A DNA stretch of 58,539 bases from positions 1-58,539 of the forward strand of contig SXPJ01000011.1 in assembly GCA_005776395.1 (NCBI GenBank), in the 5' to 3' direction. The DNA is from Bdellovibrionales bacterium. GTDB lineage: Bacteria; Bdellovibrionota; FAC87; UBA2466. Position numbers and translations under genes: made by a program. The notes below the pieces were generated by a model. The model had not been told where the DNA came from. It searched no databases and saw only the letters and a list, made by a program, of their open reading frames with translations. Positions 42,262 to 50,628 of this stretch are shown piece by piece. How positions within the stretch are numbered: the first letter of the stretch is position 1; each line of letters begins with the position of its first letter.

Positions 42262-42618
42262 CTAAAAAATATAGTAACTAAAATTTAAAAAATCTCGTCC
42301 CCAGTGGACAGCTATTTTCCACATAGGTTTTAGCCAGAAGCCCATTTTTAATTTTTTGCCACTTACGGCATGAGTTATTCTCTGTGCTATTTGCCCAGCT
42401 AGGACTCTTAAAAAGTTATTTAAATTATCTAGAGAATTCGATTTTACTAAAAGATGAATGTGCTTGCTATTTAAAGAGTTGTTATAAACTTTAACCTGAA
42501 AGCACTTTGAGGTCGCAAGAAGAAGAGTTGAAATCAGCTTTTTATTTCTAGCAAGTCTTAACACAGGGACTCTAGCTCTTAAAACTAACACAAGTTTCCA
42601 ATATCTCACGACGTGCAA
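42262..42618 (-). pseudogene. Remnant of a RAYT/Y1-type transposase
   Basis: A 118-residue remnant of a REP-associated tyrosine transposase. The middle matches the family well: the HUH motif as SKHIHLLVKSN, then NNFLRVLAGQIAQRITHA and WGRDFLNFSYYI. The protein starts with TTG inside what is normally the N-terminal third and ends abruptly at YYIF where relatives continue for 20 or more residues, so I take it as truncated at both ends. Catalytic Tyr assignment was not possible. Confidence 0.6.
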
Positions 42619-42857
42619 TCAAGTAGTTGCACAAAAATGATAGAGACCCTATTCTGTGGGATCTCTAACAAATAAGTGAGATGCCCAGCGCAGTGGGTGC
42701 TCCACGCCGCGCCGAACCAGTCATGTAACTTCATCATAATTTTATAACGGCTTAGCAACCCTCCGCTTTGCTGCGCAAAACTACGGGTCCTATTATTTTT
42801 TGGCGTCGGTACCCCTCTTCAAATCGGTCATGATTTTTGTATCAGGTTCTCTATTCG

Positions 42858-43760
42858 TTAGAAGATTCTTTGATGAAGGAATCTGTGATGCTGTCGGCAC
42901 AGAGTAATAATATTATTAAGGCTATGCTCTCCACCATCCGCAATGGGTTTTTTGTGATGGAGATCTATCCATCTTTTATTCTGACATGGGTTAGCTACTT
43001 TATCTTTAAAAGTACATTGGCCACGGTCCCGTTTCATGACTTCGTGTCGGATTTGGGCTGGGATTGTAGTTCGCTTGCCTTGGGAGTTACCTACTCTCCT
43101 TAAGGATAAAAAAGAGGGGCCCTCTCTTTTCAAAGAAGGAGAAGAGAAAAGCTGTTTTTTTTCAAGAACTCGTTCAGCCTTTTTAATAGGATCTTTTCTT
43201 TCAAGATATAAAGTGGCCATGGCTTTAAGGGTCTCTTCAAGGTTTGCTGGCCTTCCCGTATTTTGAGAGACAATCTCCTTTACTCGTTCTATCTCTTTCA
43301 TAAGCTCTTCTGAAATACCACACACGAGTTTCACTTGGCTGGGCTGTAGATAGGTCATCTTATCTCTCACTGCCTCTTTAGGTCTTTCTGCCACAATTTT
43401 CTTTTCAAGTTCTCTTTGAGAAAGAGTTTGTGACATGGCAATCCACTCGTTTTTATTATCTGGCGTAATCACAGATACAATCCTTCTGGCCTGACTGCTA
43501 TTAAGAGTGCCCTGTGAGATAGCCTCTTTAAGTTCTGGAACCTCTCTTGATTTTCTTGAGATAGAGATCAGAGCATAGGCCTGTCCCTCAGAGAGTTTTA
43601 AAGAGCTGACAGCGTATTGAAAGAGTGAAGTGTAGCCGAAGTGAAAAAAGGCTTTTTTGTCATCTAGCTCTTGCAATATATTAATAAGCTCACTCTCTAG
43701 TTTTAAAAAGTCCTTAGCACATTGAAGAGCCTTTTCGTGAAGTTGTTGAATGGTATTCAT
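42858..43760 (-). CDS. HNH endonuclease with a helical N-domain
   Basis: A 300-residue protein. Residues 1-190 are helical and resemble the DUF222-like domain found before many HNH nucleases (FGYTSLFQYAVSSLKLSEGQAY). A short linker then leads to the HNH domain with CTFKDK, DLHHKKPIADGGEHSLNN and the last CRQHHRFLHQ. Similar proteins are found in many copies in Bdellovibrio-like genomes. The linker is encoded by a long palindrome (43096-43141). A GGAGGC site precedes the start. The target is unknown; it may be part of a mobile or defence function. Confidence 0.82.
   Translation of the reverse strand: MNTIQQLHEKALQCAKDFLKLESELINILQELDDKKAFFHFGYTSLFQYAVSSLKLSEGQAYALISISRKSREVPELKEAISQGTLNSSQARRIVSVITPDNKNEWIAMSQTLSQRELEKKIVAERPKEAVRDKMTYLQPSQVKLVCGISEELMKEIERVKEIVSQNTGRPANLEETLKAMATLYLERKDPIKKAERVLEKKQLFSSPSLKREGPSFLSLRRVGNSQGKRTTIPAQIRHEVMKRDRGQCTFKDKVANPCQNKRWIDLHHKKPIADGGEHSLNNIITLCRQHHRFLHQRIF
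43096..43141. repeat. Nested palindrome inside the HNH gene
   Basis: An outer CTCCTT/AAGGAG pair (43096-43101 and 43136-43141) encloses an inner near-palindrome built on AAAAGAG-GGGCCC-CTCTTTT. It encodes the linker SPSLKREGPSFLSLRR, which has a biased composition, and looks like a palindromic repeat inserted in frame. Confidence 0.55.
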
Positions 43761-44078
43761 ATTTAATGCCTCCTAATAAAGAGAGATACCATGCCTTTTT
43801 TGGGGGCTCTATTTGTCTTTACACCAAGAAAAGTAGAGCCCTTAGGTCATAACCCAGGAGAGAAAAAACAAAATGCAATGAGAAGGGTCTCTAGGATGTA
43901 AAAAAGGTATTCCTGCAGAGTTTTCCATATGTATCGTCGATAAGATATAAAAGTCGTCAAGAGAGATTAAGAAAAATGGGGGGCGTGTTTTTTTGCCGTA
44001 TAAAGCGAGCTCTAACAGAAAATGCGAAGGAAGGCTGAAGACGGGTCTTTTTGATATTTTTAAAGTGCCACTTCTAAG
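43761..44078. other. Gap between the HNH gene and the toxin-like gene
   Basis: 318 bases without a credible gene. It holds the HNH promoter side and a perfect 8-bp inverted repeat GGGCTCTA/TAGAGCCC (43804-43811 and 43834-43841) with a 22-base loop, which could be a regulatory hairpin. The remainder shows no clear signal. Confidence 0.55.
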
Positions 44079-44609
44079 TTAATGGGTTGTGAGACTCTTT
44101 AAAAGCAGATCACATCTAAGCTTAAACATAGTCGTTGTCTTTTTACTCTTTATAGCCCGATTAATTTCAGCCTTTAAATTTTGAGCTTGTTTAGCTGTTA
44201 CCGGCTCTATTTTTAGCATATTGAGACAATCGGAAAGATCCGACTCGGAAAGACGAGAAATTTTTAATTGAAGAAATAAAAAAGAGTTGGGTCGGTAAAG
44301 AGAGAATTGTTTAGTTTCTATTATTGGCATCAAGTTTTCCTGCCACTTTGGAATTCTATAAAGAAAAAAAGCCCCTGCTTGATTGATAGCCTCTGGAGGT
44401 AAGCCTATTTTTTCAGCAATCGCCATAAGCTTTAGCGTATCTGCTTGTGTAGCCGTTTCAGGACCCGCTAAATCGATGTCGACTGTGAATCTCTCTTTTA
44501 CACCCAGTAGAACCATCACCGTTCCGCCTAAAACAACCCATTTTCCTTTTAGCTCTTTTGATGCCAGCTCGAGAAATTTTTTACCTGTTTTTAAGTCAAT
44601 CGCCATCAT
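44079..44609 (-). CDS. Nucleotidyltransferase-like protein, likely toxin of a TA pair
   Basis: A 176-residue protein of the AbiEii/MenT-like nucleotidyltransferase type. The core motif is LGGTVMVLLGVKERFTVDIDL, that is GG followed by the D-x-D of the nucleotidyltransferase fold. The rest is helical with no clear further motif. The gene overlaps the HTH gene upstream by four bases (ATGA). Paired with a helix-turn-helix partner, the layout fits a type IV-like toxin-antitoxin module, in which the enzyme would modify tRNA or a protein. Function is inferred from fold and context. Confidence 0.7.
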   Translation of the reverse strand: MMAIDLKTGKKFLELASKELKGKWVVLGGTVMVLLGVKERFTVDIDLAGPETATQADTLKLMAIAEKIGLPPEAINQAGAFFLYRIPKWQENLMPIIETKQFSLYRPNSFLFLQLKISRLSESDLSDCLNMLKIEPVTAKQAQNLKAEINRAIKSKKTTTMFKLRCDLLLKSLTTH

Positions 44610-45145
44610 AAAAACTCCATTAAACCTACTAAGGCAATTCGCCTTAACTTTTCAAGCCCACTTTGAGATAGAAGTTTTTTAGCAATTTCAGATCTCAAAA
44701 ACTCTGCATAGACTGAAGGGTAGTGCGTTCGTAACGCCATGAGAGTCGCCCCAATAGCTTTTAATTTTCGAGCCTTTTCACCAGAGTTATGATCAGAGTC
44801 TTTGCCAAAATCTTTCAAAGCGTGACATTCTAGCAGGGCCAATCGCATCTCTTCAATAAACCGATCTTTAGTACAGACCTCTTGAGGTTTAGGTCTCTCA
44901 GAAGAGTTAAGGATAGTGAGAGGGACTCCGCATAAGCTTAAAAAATCCCAGTCCGCCTTTTTTACAACGAACTGAGCTTTCATACCCAAGGCAAGTAAAA
45001 GCCGTTGGACCGTCTCCAGTTCGGGGTTAGCTCGACCTGCTTCTATAATTTGAATAGTAGGTAAACTTACTCCTGATAGAAAACTAAGTTTTGTCTGTGT
45101 GAAACCCAAAAGCTCTCTATGCTTGCGTAGGTGCTTATAAAACAT
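44606..45145 (-). CDS. XRE-family regulator, likely antitoxin
   Basis: A 179-residue protein with an N-terminal Cro/C1-type helix-turn-helix (LRKHRELLGFTQTKLSFLSG, VSLPTIQIIEAGRANPELET) and a C-terminal helical part of about 100 residues. It probably represses its own promoter: ATG 45145 lies inside a double palindrome (45141-45172). The gene overlaps the nucleotidyltransferase gene and is likely its antitoxin or regulator. Confidence 0.78.
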   Translation of the reverse strand: MFYKHLRKHRELLGFTQTKLSFLSGVSLPTIQIIEAGRANPELETVQRLLLALGMKAQFVVKKADWDFLSLCGVPLTILNSSERPKPQEVCTKDRFIEEMRLALLECHALKDFGKDSDHNSGEKARKLKAIGATLMALRTHYPSVYAEFLRSEIAKKLLSQSGLEKLRRIALVGLMEFL

Positions 45146-45172
45146 AATATATTATACATAATATATTATGTT
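45141..45172. promoter_or_regulatory. Double palindromic operator over the TA start
   Basis: Two copies of CATAATATATTAT(A/G) stand one after the other (45143-45156 and 45157-45170), each self-complementary. The first contains the ATG of the HTH gene. On the minus strand TATAAT lies directly before the ATG, so transcription may begin at or near the start codon (leaderless). Binding of the HTH protein here would block its own operon. Confidence 0.65.
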
Positions 45173-45300
45173 ATTAGAAGACTCTTAATCCCTCCTGGCA
45201 TAAAAGTGAAGAGACCTCTCTAATTGACCAGTCTACTCTTAGTCTACACCCCCTGGCACCTACTTTGCTTTTTAGGGCACTAGTAAAACCTAAGGGTGAA

Positions 45301-46197
45301 GTGTTTGTGAATACAGCGATCTTTAAAAAGAAGAAAAAGCACAAAGAGGGCGATACTGAAAAGTTTAATCGCGAAGGGCAGTGGAGCCGAGCCTTTGATG
45401 TGCGCTCAGAATCTTGGTTTGCCTTTGAGAGTTGGGCCCACGAACATCGTTATCATATGATCGCTTGTAAAGCTCATCGACGTCTTTATTCGAAAGGCAC
45501 AAATCCCAATTACTACACGACTTTTGTAGATATTCGTCATGACGAATCCAGGACTGTTTTAGCCTCTTGGATTCAGGTTGGATTTAAACTAAGAGCTCTT
45601 TCCTTCTTTTTATTGCCCTCTACACTACCTCTTAGCCCTCTTGGATTGCGTGGCATTAGAACTCGTCGACAGGCTTGTCATGATCTTAATGAACTTTTAG
45701 AGAAGTTTAAGCAGTTACCTATTCATCAAAGTAAAGGGCTTCACATCGCTGATATGGATCTGAGCTCTCTCTATCTTTTAGGGAAGATGATTTTAGTGGT
45801 GGCTAGTTTTACAGCTGCGTTATCTGCTCGAATCGAACTTTCTCCTGGGCTTTCAAACTTTTTGATGAATGAACTCTTTAAAAGGGTCATGGTTATTTCG
45901 GCCTTAGGCTCTCTTTTATTTTTAATCCACCATTTTGGCGTGGCTCGTAGAGCCATTAGTTCTTGGAAAAAAATACTCTCTTCAGGTGTTGTGGGATTAA
46001 TATTTACAACTCTCACCGTTTTTTTACTTACACGAACTCGAACCGAGGCTCTTGAAGCCAAAGTAAATTATTATTGTCTTTTGCACTTTAATGCTCATCG
46101 GTGCTCTGAGGCGGTTCAGGCCTTACCTGAAAAGTTACGTGAAAATCTAGTACAAAGAATTCAGTTATTCCAAAAAGAACTCGCAGTTAAGAAATAA
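45301..46197 (+). CDS. Membrane protein of unknown function
   Basis: A protein of about 298 residues. The first 120 residues are cytosolic-looking with many aromatic and His residues (WFAFESWAHEHRYHMIACKA). Three hydrophobic segments follow in the C-terminal half (LGKMILVVASFTAALSA, VMVISALGSLLFLIHHFGVA, SGVVGLIFTTLTVFLLT), and the end is a short cysteine-containing tail. I do not recognise a family. The start is GTG 45301 or GTG 45307; AAGGG lies four to ten bases upstream. It stands alone after the TA pair. Confidence 0.55.
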   Translation: MFVNTAIFKKKKKHKEGDTEKFNREGQWSRAFDVRSESWFAFESWAHEHRYHMIACKAHRRLYSKGTNPNYYTTFVDIRHDESRTVLASWIQVGFKLRALSFFLLPSTLPLSPLGLRGIRTRRQACHDLNELLEKFKQLPIHQSKGLHIADMDLSSLYLLGKMILVVASFTAALSARIELSPGLSNFLMNELFKRVMVISALGSLLFLIHHFGVARRAISSWKKILSSGVVGLIFTTLTVFLLTRTRTEALEAKVNYYCLLHFNAHRCSEAVQALPEKLRENLVQRIQLFQKELAVKK

Positions 46198-46243
46198 CTC
46201 TCCCTAACTTGGCAGAGCTTAAAAGTTAGTATAGCCAATAGGA

Positions 46244-48010
46244 ATGAAATATCTTTTTTTTCTAGCTTTTTCATGGATTTGTTCTCAGAGCATCGCTGAC
46301 AGTAAAGCCTTAAAGACCTTAGCCGAACTTTCCCATTGGAAACAGACCGGCCATTATGTGGAGGTCGAAAGATTGTGTAAGGCTTTTGCTAATAAGTTTC
46401 CGAGCCAAGTCGATTGTGTGACCTTTGGAACCACTCCTGAAGGAAGAAAAATGAGAGCTTTGGTGGTTGCGGATTCTAAAAAGGGGCTTTTATCTTTTTG
46501 GGCTAAGAGATCTAAACGTCCCGTAATCTATTTTCAGGGGGCAATCCATGCAGGTGAAATAGATGGAAAAGATGCAGGATTTTGGTTGTTGCGACAGATC
46601 TTAGAGAAAGAGAGTAACCCCAAACTCAATGAGGCTTTAAAGACTGTGACTTTAGTTTTTGTTCCAGTTTTTAATGTGGATGGTCATGAACGTTTTGGAG
46701 TTAATAATCGTCCCAATCAAGTGGGGCCAGAGGCAATGGGGTGGAGGACAACTTCTCAGAATTATAATTTGAACCGAGATTATGTAAAAGCAGATAGCCC
46801 CGAGATGCTTGCTTTATTAAAGTTTATTGAAAAATGGGATCCCCTTATAAGCTTAGATCTTCATGTAACCGATGGGGCTCAATTTCAACATGATGTTTCT
46901 ATTATCTTGGAGCCCCTATTTCGTGGAACTGAAGAGCTGAAAAATATCGCTCAAGAGATTCAAAACTCTATGTTATCGAGCCTCAAGGCTCAGGGCCATT
47001 TACCTTTAGGCTTTTATCCCTCATTTAGAATAGATGATGATCCTTCCTCAGGATTTGCATTAGGGGTCACTCGACCCCGATACTCACAAGGTTACCTAGC
47101 TTTAAGAAATAGAATCGGTATTTTGGTGGAGACCCATTCTTGGAAAGACTATGCGATTCGAGTTAAAGCAACCCGAGATACATTAGAAAATATCATTCTC
47201 CTCTCAGCTCAAAAAGGAGGGGGATGGAGAAAAAAGATAGATGAAATTGATCTCAAGATTACAAATAGCGTCGGTCAGTCTGAAGGGCTAACTTTTGAAA
47301 ACACCGATAAGTATCGGGAGATAGAATTTTTGGGCTATAAGTATGAAAGAGAAGATTCTTCTATTTCAGGAGGAACTAAAATCACCTATTTTCCTAATCA
47401 GCCGGAGGTGTGGAGAGTGCCTTTTTATGAAGAGGTTACTCCGAAGGTGTCGGCAAAGATTCCCGAAGGGTATATTGTTCCCAGATCTTTTGCTTCAGTT
47501 GTGATTCCTAAACTTCAAGCTCATAGTATTAAGTTTAAAGAGATCTTAGAGGATGTAGGGGCTAGAGAAGTTGAGTCTTTTCGTGCCGATACTTTTAGTT
47601 TTGCTAACAAGTCCTTTGAAGGCCATCAAGGATTGTCTGTAACGGGTGAATGGAAAAAGGAAACAATGACTATTTATCCTGGGGATCTGTTTGTGAGCTG
47701 TAGGCAACCTAAAGCTCTCCTGATTTTTAATCTCTTTGAACCCAAGGGACCTGATTCGCTTCTCTCTTGGGGATTTTTTAATACTCGATTTGAGCCTAAA
47801 GAGTATATGGAGAGTTATGTGGCTGAAGTTGTGGCTAAAGAGATGTTAGTTAAGCCTGAAATTAAAAAAGAGTTTGAAGATAAACTCAATGATTCTGAGT
47901 TTGAGAACTCTCCGGAAAAAAGGCTTGAATTTTTCCATAAGCAACACCCGAGCTGGGATAGGTCGCTTGGCCATTATCCTATTTATAAGACGGATAAAAA
48001 AATTAAATAG
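46244..48010 (+). CDS. Secreted M14 zinc carboxypeptidase
   Basis: A 588-residue protein with a signal peptide (MKYLFFLAFSWICSQSIA). The zinc motif is GAIHAGEIDGKD with His102 and Glu105, and the third-ligand His is in ISLDLHVTDGAQF. The Arg/Asn specificity block is NYNLNRDYVKAD, and a late GILVETHSW lies where the catalytic Glu is expected. It should trim C-terminal residues of peptides in the periplasm or outside. The C-terminal 200 residues form an extra domain. The gene ends six bases from the convergent greB gene. Confidence 0.88.
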   Translation: MKYLFFLAFSWICSQSIADSKALKTLAELSHWKQTGHYVEVERLCKAFANKFPSQVDCVTFGTTPEGRKMRALVVADSKKGLLSFWAKRSKRPVIYFQGAIHAGEIDGKDAGFWLLRQILEKESNPKLNEALKTVTLVFVPVFNVDGHERFGVNNRPNQVGPEAMGWRTTSQNYNLNRDYVKADSPEMLALLKFIEKWDPLISLDLHVTDGAQFQHDVSIILEPLFRGTEELKNIAQEIQNSMLSSLKAQGHLPLGFYPSFRIDDDPSSGFALGVTRPRYSQGYLALRNRIGILVETHSWKDYAIRVKATRDTLENIILLSAQKGGGWRKKIDEIDLKITNSVGQSEGLTFENTDKYREIEFLGYKYEREDSSISGGTKITYFPNQPEVWRVPFYEEVTPKVSAKIPEGYIVPRSFASVVIPKLQAHSIKFKEILEDVGAREVESFRADTFSFANKSFEGHQGLSVTGEWKKETMTIYPGDLFVSCRQPKALLIFNLFEPKGPDSLLSWGFFNTRFEPKEYMESYVAEVVAKEMLVKPEIKKEFEDKLNDSEFENSPEKRLEFFHKQHPSWDRSLGHYPIYKTDKKIK

Positions 48011-48016
48011 GATCTA

Positions 48017-48589
48017 TTAATCACCTAGAGTTAGGTATTCGATTTTAATTATCTCAAAATCCTCTTCCCCTTTCGGGAGTTGAACAGTAGCTGTATCGCC
48101 TACTTTCTTTTGAAGAAGAGCTTTAGCAATGGGAGAGATCCAACTAATACGATTTCGTTTTCCATCGGTTTCATCAATTCCGATAATGGAATAGGTTTTT
48201 TCATGTCCCTGTTCATCTAATACGGTGACCCTAGCTCCGAAAAGAACTTTGTCTGAGTTTTGTTGGGTAGGATCTATGATTTCGGCATTTTCCATCCGTT
48301 TGGTGAGGAATCTAATTCTTCGGTCTATCTCGCGGAGTTTACGCTTTCCATAAATGTAATCGCCATTTTCAGAACGATCGCCATTTCCTGCGGCCCATTG
48401 AATAACTTTTACGATTTCAGGACGGTCTACATCCATGAGCTTTTTCCACTCTGAACGCAACTTCTCAATCCCTTGAGGGGTAATGTAATTTTTTTTACCT
48501 GGAGGGGAGATCTGTGAGTTATCCTGAGCCTCTTCCAGGGATAGATCTTTATCATCATCATCATTTTCTTTAGTGAAGGCTTTAGACAT
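48017..48589 (-). CDS. greB: GreB-like transcription elongation factor
   Basis: A 190-residue Gre factor that rescues backtracked RNA polymerase by stimulating transcript cleavage. The coiled-coil tip and conserved part read GNGDRSENGDYIYGKRKLRE, followed by RRIRFLTKRMENAEI typical of GreB rather than GreA. The C-terminal FKBP-like domain ends with PKGEEDFEIIKIEYL. An extra N-terminal tail of about 30 residues is acidic (NDDDDKDLSLEEAQDN), unusual for this family. A MITE-like element lies upstream of the start. Confidence 0.88.
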   Translation of the reverse strand: MSKAFTKENDDDDKDLSLEEAQDNSQISPPGKKNYITPQGIEKLRSEWKKLMDVDRPEIVKVIQWAAGNGDRSENGDYIYGKRKLREIDRRIRFLTKRMENAEIIDPTQQNSDKVLFGARVTVLDEQGHEKTYSIIGIDETDGKRNRISWISPIAKALLQKKVGDTATVQLPKGEEDFEIIKIEYLTLGD

Positions 48590-48630
48590 ATAAATTATCT
48601 AACACACGGATTGAATAAAAACAAAAGCTG

Positions 48631-48641
48631 AGACTAGTTCC
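48631..48641 (+). repeat. Left target-site duplication of MITE copy 2
   Basis: AGACTAGTTCC occurs directly to the left of the element at 48642 and again directly to its right at 48803-48813. An 11-base perfect direct repeat at both ends is the mark of a transposition event. The right copy contains the stop codon of the downstream nuclease gene. Confidence 0.8.
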
Positions 48642-48802
48642 AGTAGTTCTTGCTGAGCCACAGTGCATATTAGAAAGCGGAGTCATTCAAGAATTTGGAT
48701 GTGAAAGTGGGGCTACCAGCTCCAAGCAAAGTCGCTGTACGCCCAACTTTCACATTCCGCCAGGGACTAATTAGCCTCAAAATTTATTCACCGAGAATTG
48801 CT
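48642..48802 (-). mobile_element. MITE-like element, copy 2
   Basis: A 161-bp non-coding element related to copy 1 (31318-31548). Its ends AGTAGTTCTTGCTGA and TCACCGAGAATTGCT are imperfect inverted repeats (11 of 15). The flank reading CCTCAAAATTTATTCACC is the reverse complement of the left flank of copy 1, and GAGCCACAGTGCAT matches its other flank. The internal hairpin keeps about 17 bases of its arms; one arm is truncated. It is inserted between greB and the EEP-family gene, with 11-base direct repeats at both sides. Confidence 0.8.
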
Positions 48803-48805
48803 AGA

Positions 48806-50032
48806 CTAGTTCCTTTTGATAAGCTTTTGTAAATCAAGTTCAGTCCAGATTGGGTAGTGATCTGATGGGTTCGTTTGCCGTTCAGCGTAAGTTTGGGGAA
48901 TAGCTTTTAAAGATCCATCCTCATTTTTATAACGATAGACTTCGGCCTTTAGGACAAAATCTTGATGAGGGGGAACCAGTAGAATGGAATCCAGTTGAGA
49001 AGCTTTTCTTGAGCCGCCTTGAGGATGGTAGGTGTGGGTGATACGGCCAAAATCTCCAACTGGAAGAGCATTGGGGGTGAGATCTAATACATCTTTTATG
49101 TTGAACTCTCTTAGTGCGCTGTACTCAGGTTCCGAGTGAACTTCAGCATTAAAGTCCCCCATAAGCATTATAGGAATATTGGGGTGTTTTTCTTGATAGT
49201 ATTTAATTATTTCTACCATTCGCTCTTCTTGAGCAGTTCGGATCTCTCGACTTTCAGGGTCCAATTTATTTTCACTGCGTTTCGATTTTCCATGAACTCC
49301 GGCCAAAATAAAAAGAGGATCGCCACCGGTTGGGGGTCTAGCAAGAAGCACGGCAAAGTCTCTTGAAAAGACCTTTTTAATTTCAGGGTGATGCTCATTG
49401 GAGAAAGGCTCATCTCTATGGGATTCATAATCAAAATGGAGAGGGATAGTTTTTTTGATGAGAACGCCTATATGAATACCTCGAGAATCATTGCCCTTAA
49501 TAATTAAAGGGCGCCATTGGTTTTGAAGATCCTGTTCAGCAAAATTGGCAAGTGATTCCACCCCCTCAACCTCTTGTAGAAATAGGATGTCAGGTGAAAT
49601 TTCTTTAATGACTTCAGCGACTCCAGTGATTTGGCTTTGAGACTTGGGTGCTTCTGGTTTTGTTTTGACTCTTCTGCCAGTAGTTAAATCGGGTTCATAT
49701 CGGCCGACCATTTGTTTCAGGTTTAATACATTGTAAGTGGAAATAGTAATCTTGTTCTCTTCACTGAATCTTTTGTAGTTCTGAGGTTCAAGAGGTTCTA
49801 AAGTTAAGATCTCTGAGGGAGGAAGAATAGCACTGGAGTTAACCTCTACAGATCTCTTGTTTACTGCTTTGAGTTTTTTATAGCTTTGGGTGTTAAGCGC
49901 ACTAAACTGACCTACGCAATCTCTTTGAGATTTAAGGTTATTCGGGGCTCTTAATTGATCTAGATGAGTATGAGCGCAGTGTAAGTTGAGAAATAGAACA
50001 GCACTTAAAATGAAGAGTCTAAGTAAAGTCAT
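48806..50032 (-). CDS. Lipoprotein of the endonuclease/exonuclease/phosphatase family
   Basis: A 408-residue lipoprotein with a lipobox L-N-L-H-C (Cys19) and an EEP catalytic domain in the last 310 residues. Motifs are TISTYNVLNL, LFLQEVEGVE, GVHGKSKRSENK, LMGDFNAEVH, QLDSILLVP and NPSDHYPIW, giving the full set of Asn, Glu, Asp-x-Asn and Asp-His catalytic residues. It is exported and anchored in the envelope, and may degrade DNA, RNA or phospholipid head groups. The gene ends inside the right target duplication of the MITE-like element. Confidence 0.87.
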   Translation of the reverse strand: MTLLRLFILSAVLFLNLHCAHTHLDQLRAPNNLKSQRDCVGQFSALNTQSYKKLKAVNKRSVEVNSSAILPPSEILTLEPLEPQNYKRFSEENKITISTYNVLNLKQMVGRYEPDLTTGRRVKTKPEAPKSQSQITGVAEVIKEISPDILFLQEVEGVESLANFAEQDLQNQWRPLIIKGNDSRGIHIGVLIKKTIPLHFDYESHRDEPFSNEHHPEIKKVFSRDFAVLLARPPTGGDPLFILAGVHGKSKRSENKLDPESREIRTAQEERMVEIIKYYQEKHPNIPIMLMGDFNAEVHSEPEYSALREFNIKDVLDLTPNALPVGDFGRITHTYHPQGGSRKASQLDSILLVPPHQDFVLKAEVYRYKNEDGSLKAIPQTYAERQTNPSDHYPIWTELDLQKLIKRN

Positions 50033-50628
50033 GGCGTGTAATTTTCCTTGGAAGAGTGAAAAATAATTATAGCACTAACCAGTTAACGATGATACCTGCC
50101 GATTCTTTGGTATAAGTAGTGATTTAGAATGGGATTAGATAGTTAAAGCAAAGGGCATGGAAGCTTTGTAAGTCCTTATTTTCTTTTCTATGCATGCCCC
50201 ACTCTAAAAATTGGCAGAGTTTTTATTGGAATAGGCAGCTTATAGAGCTGTAGTTAGGTTTATTAACAGAAAACTTTTATTTGAGTTAAAACCAATCCCT
50301 GCAAGATATTATAAAATCGTCTTAAACATTATCAAATAGAGAGACTAAGTACTATACAAGCTAACTACTTAAAACCTCTTAATGAAAATAGGCCTCATGC
50401 TTAAGCAGTGTATACTTCTTCATCTGTCTAACTTTTCAACAGATAAAAATTAATTATTCGAAAGAGCTATAACTTCAAATCTTTGCAGATAACTTCTCAA
50501 GTATACTCATTGTGGCTTCAGGCTTGCAAAATAAAGGCTTAAACAACTGTGAGTTTTGGGTCTGAAAGTATGGACCTTGGCAACATTTACAAGTAACTCG
50601 ACGTGAAGATGCTTTTAGAGAGTAAACT
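50033..50628. other. 596-base gap upstream of an envelope cluster
   Basis: No gene with a credible start is seen here. The region holds the promoter side of the EEP-family gene, one copy of a 46-base dispersed repeat (50100-50145), and at its right end the leader of the lipoprotein gene at 50629. The AT content is high and several stop codons occur in every frame. Confidence 0.55.
50100..50145 (+). repeat. 46-base dispersed repeat, copy A
   Basis: This stretch starts CGATTCTTTGGTATAAGTAG and recurs in inverse orientation at 58372-58327. Forty-one of 46 bases match, and all five differences are transitions. Flanks differ on both sides. It does not code for protein and its role is unknown. Confidence 0.75.
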
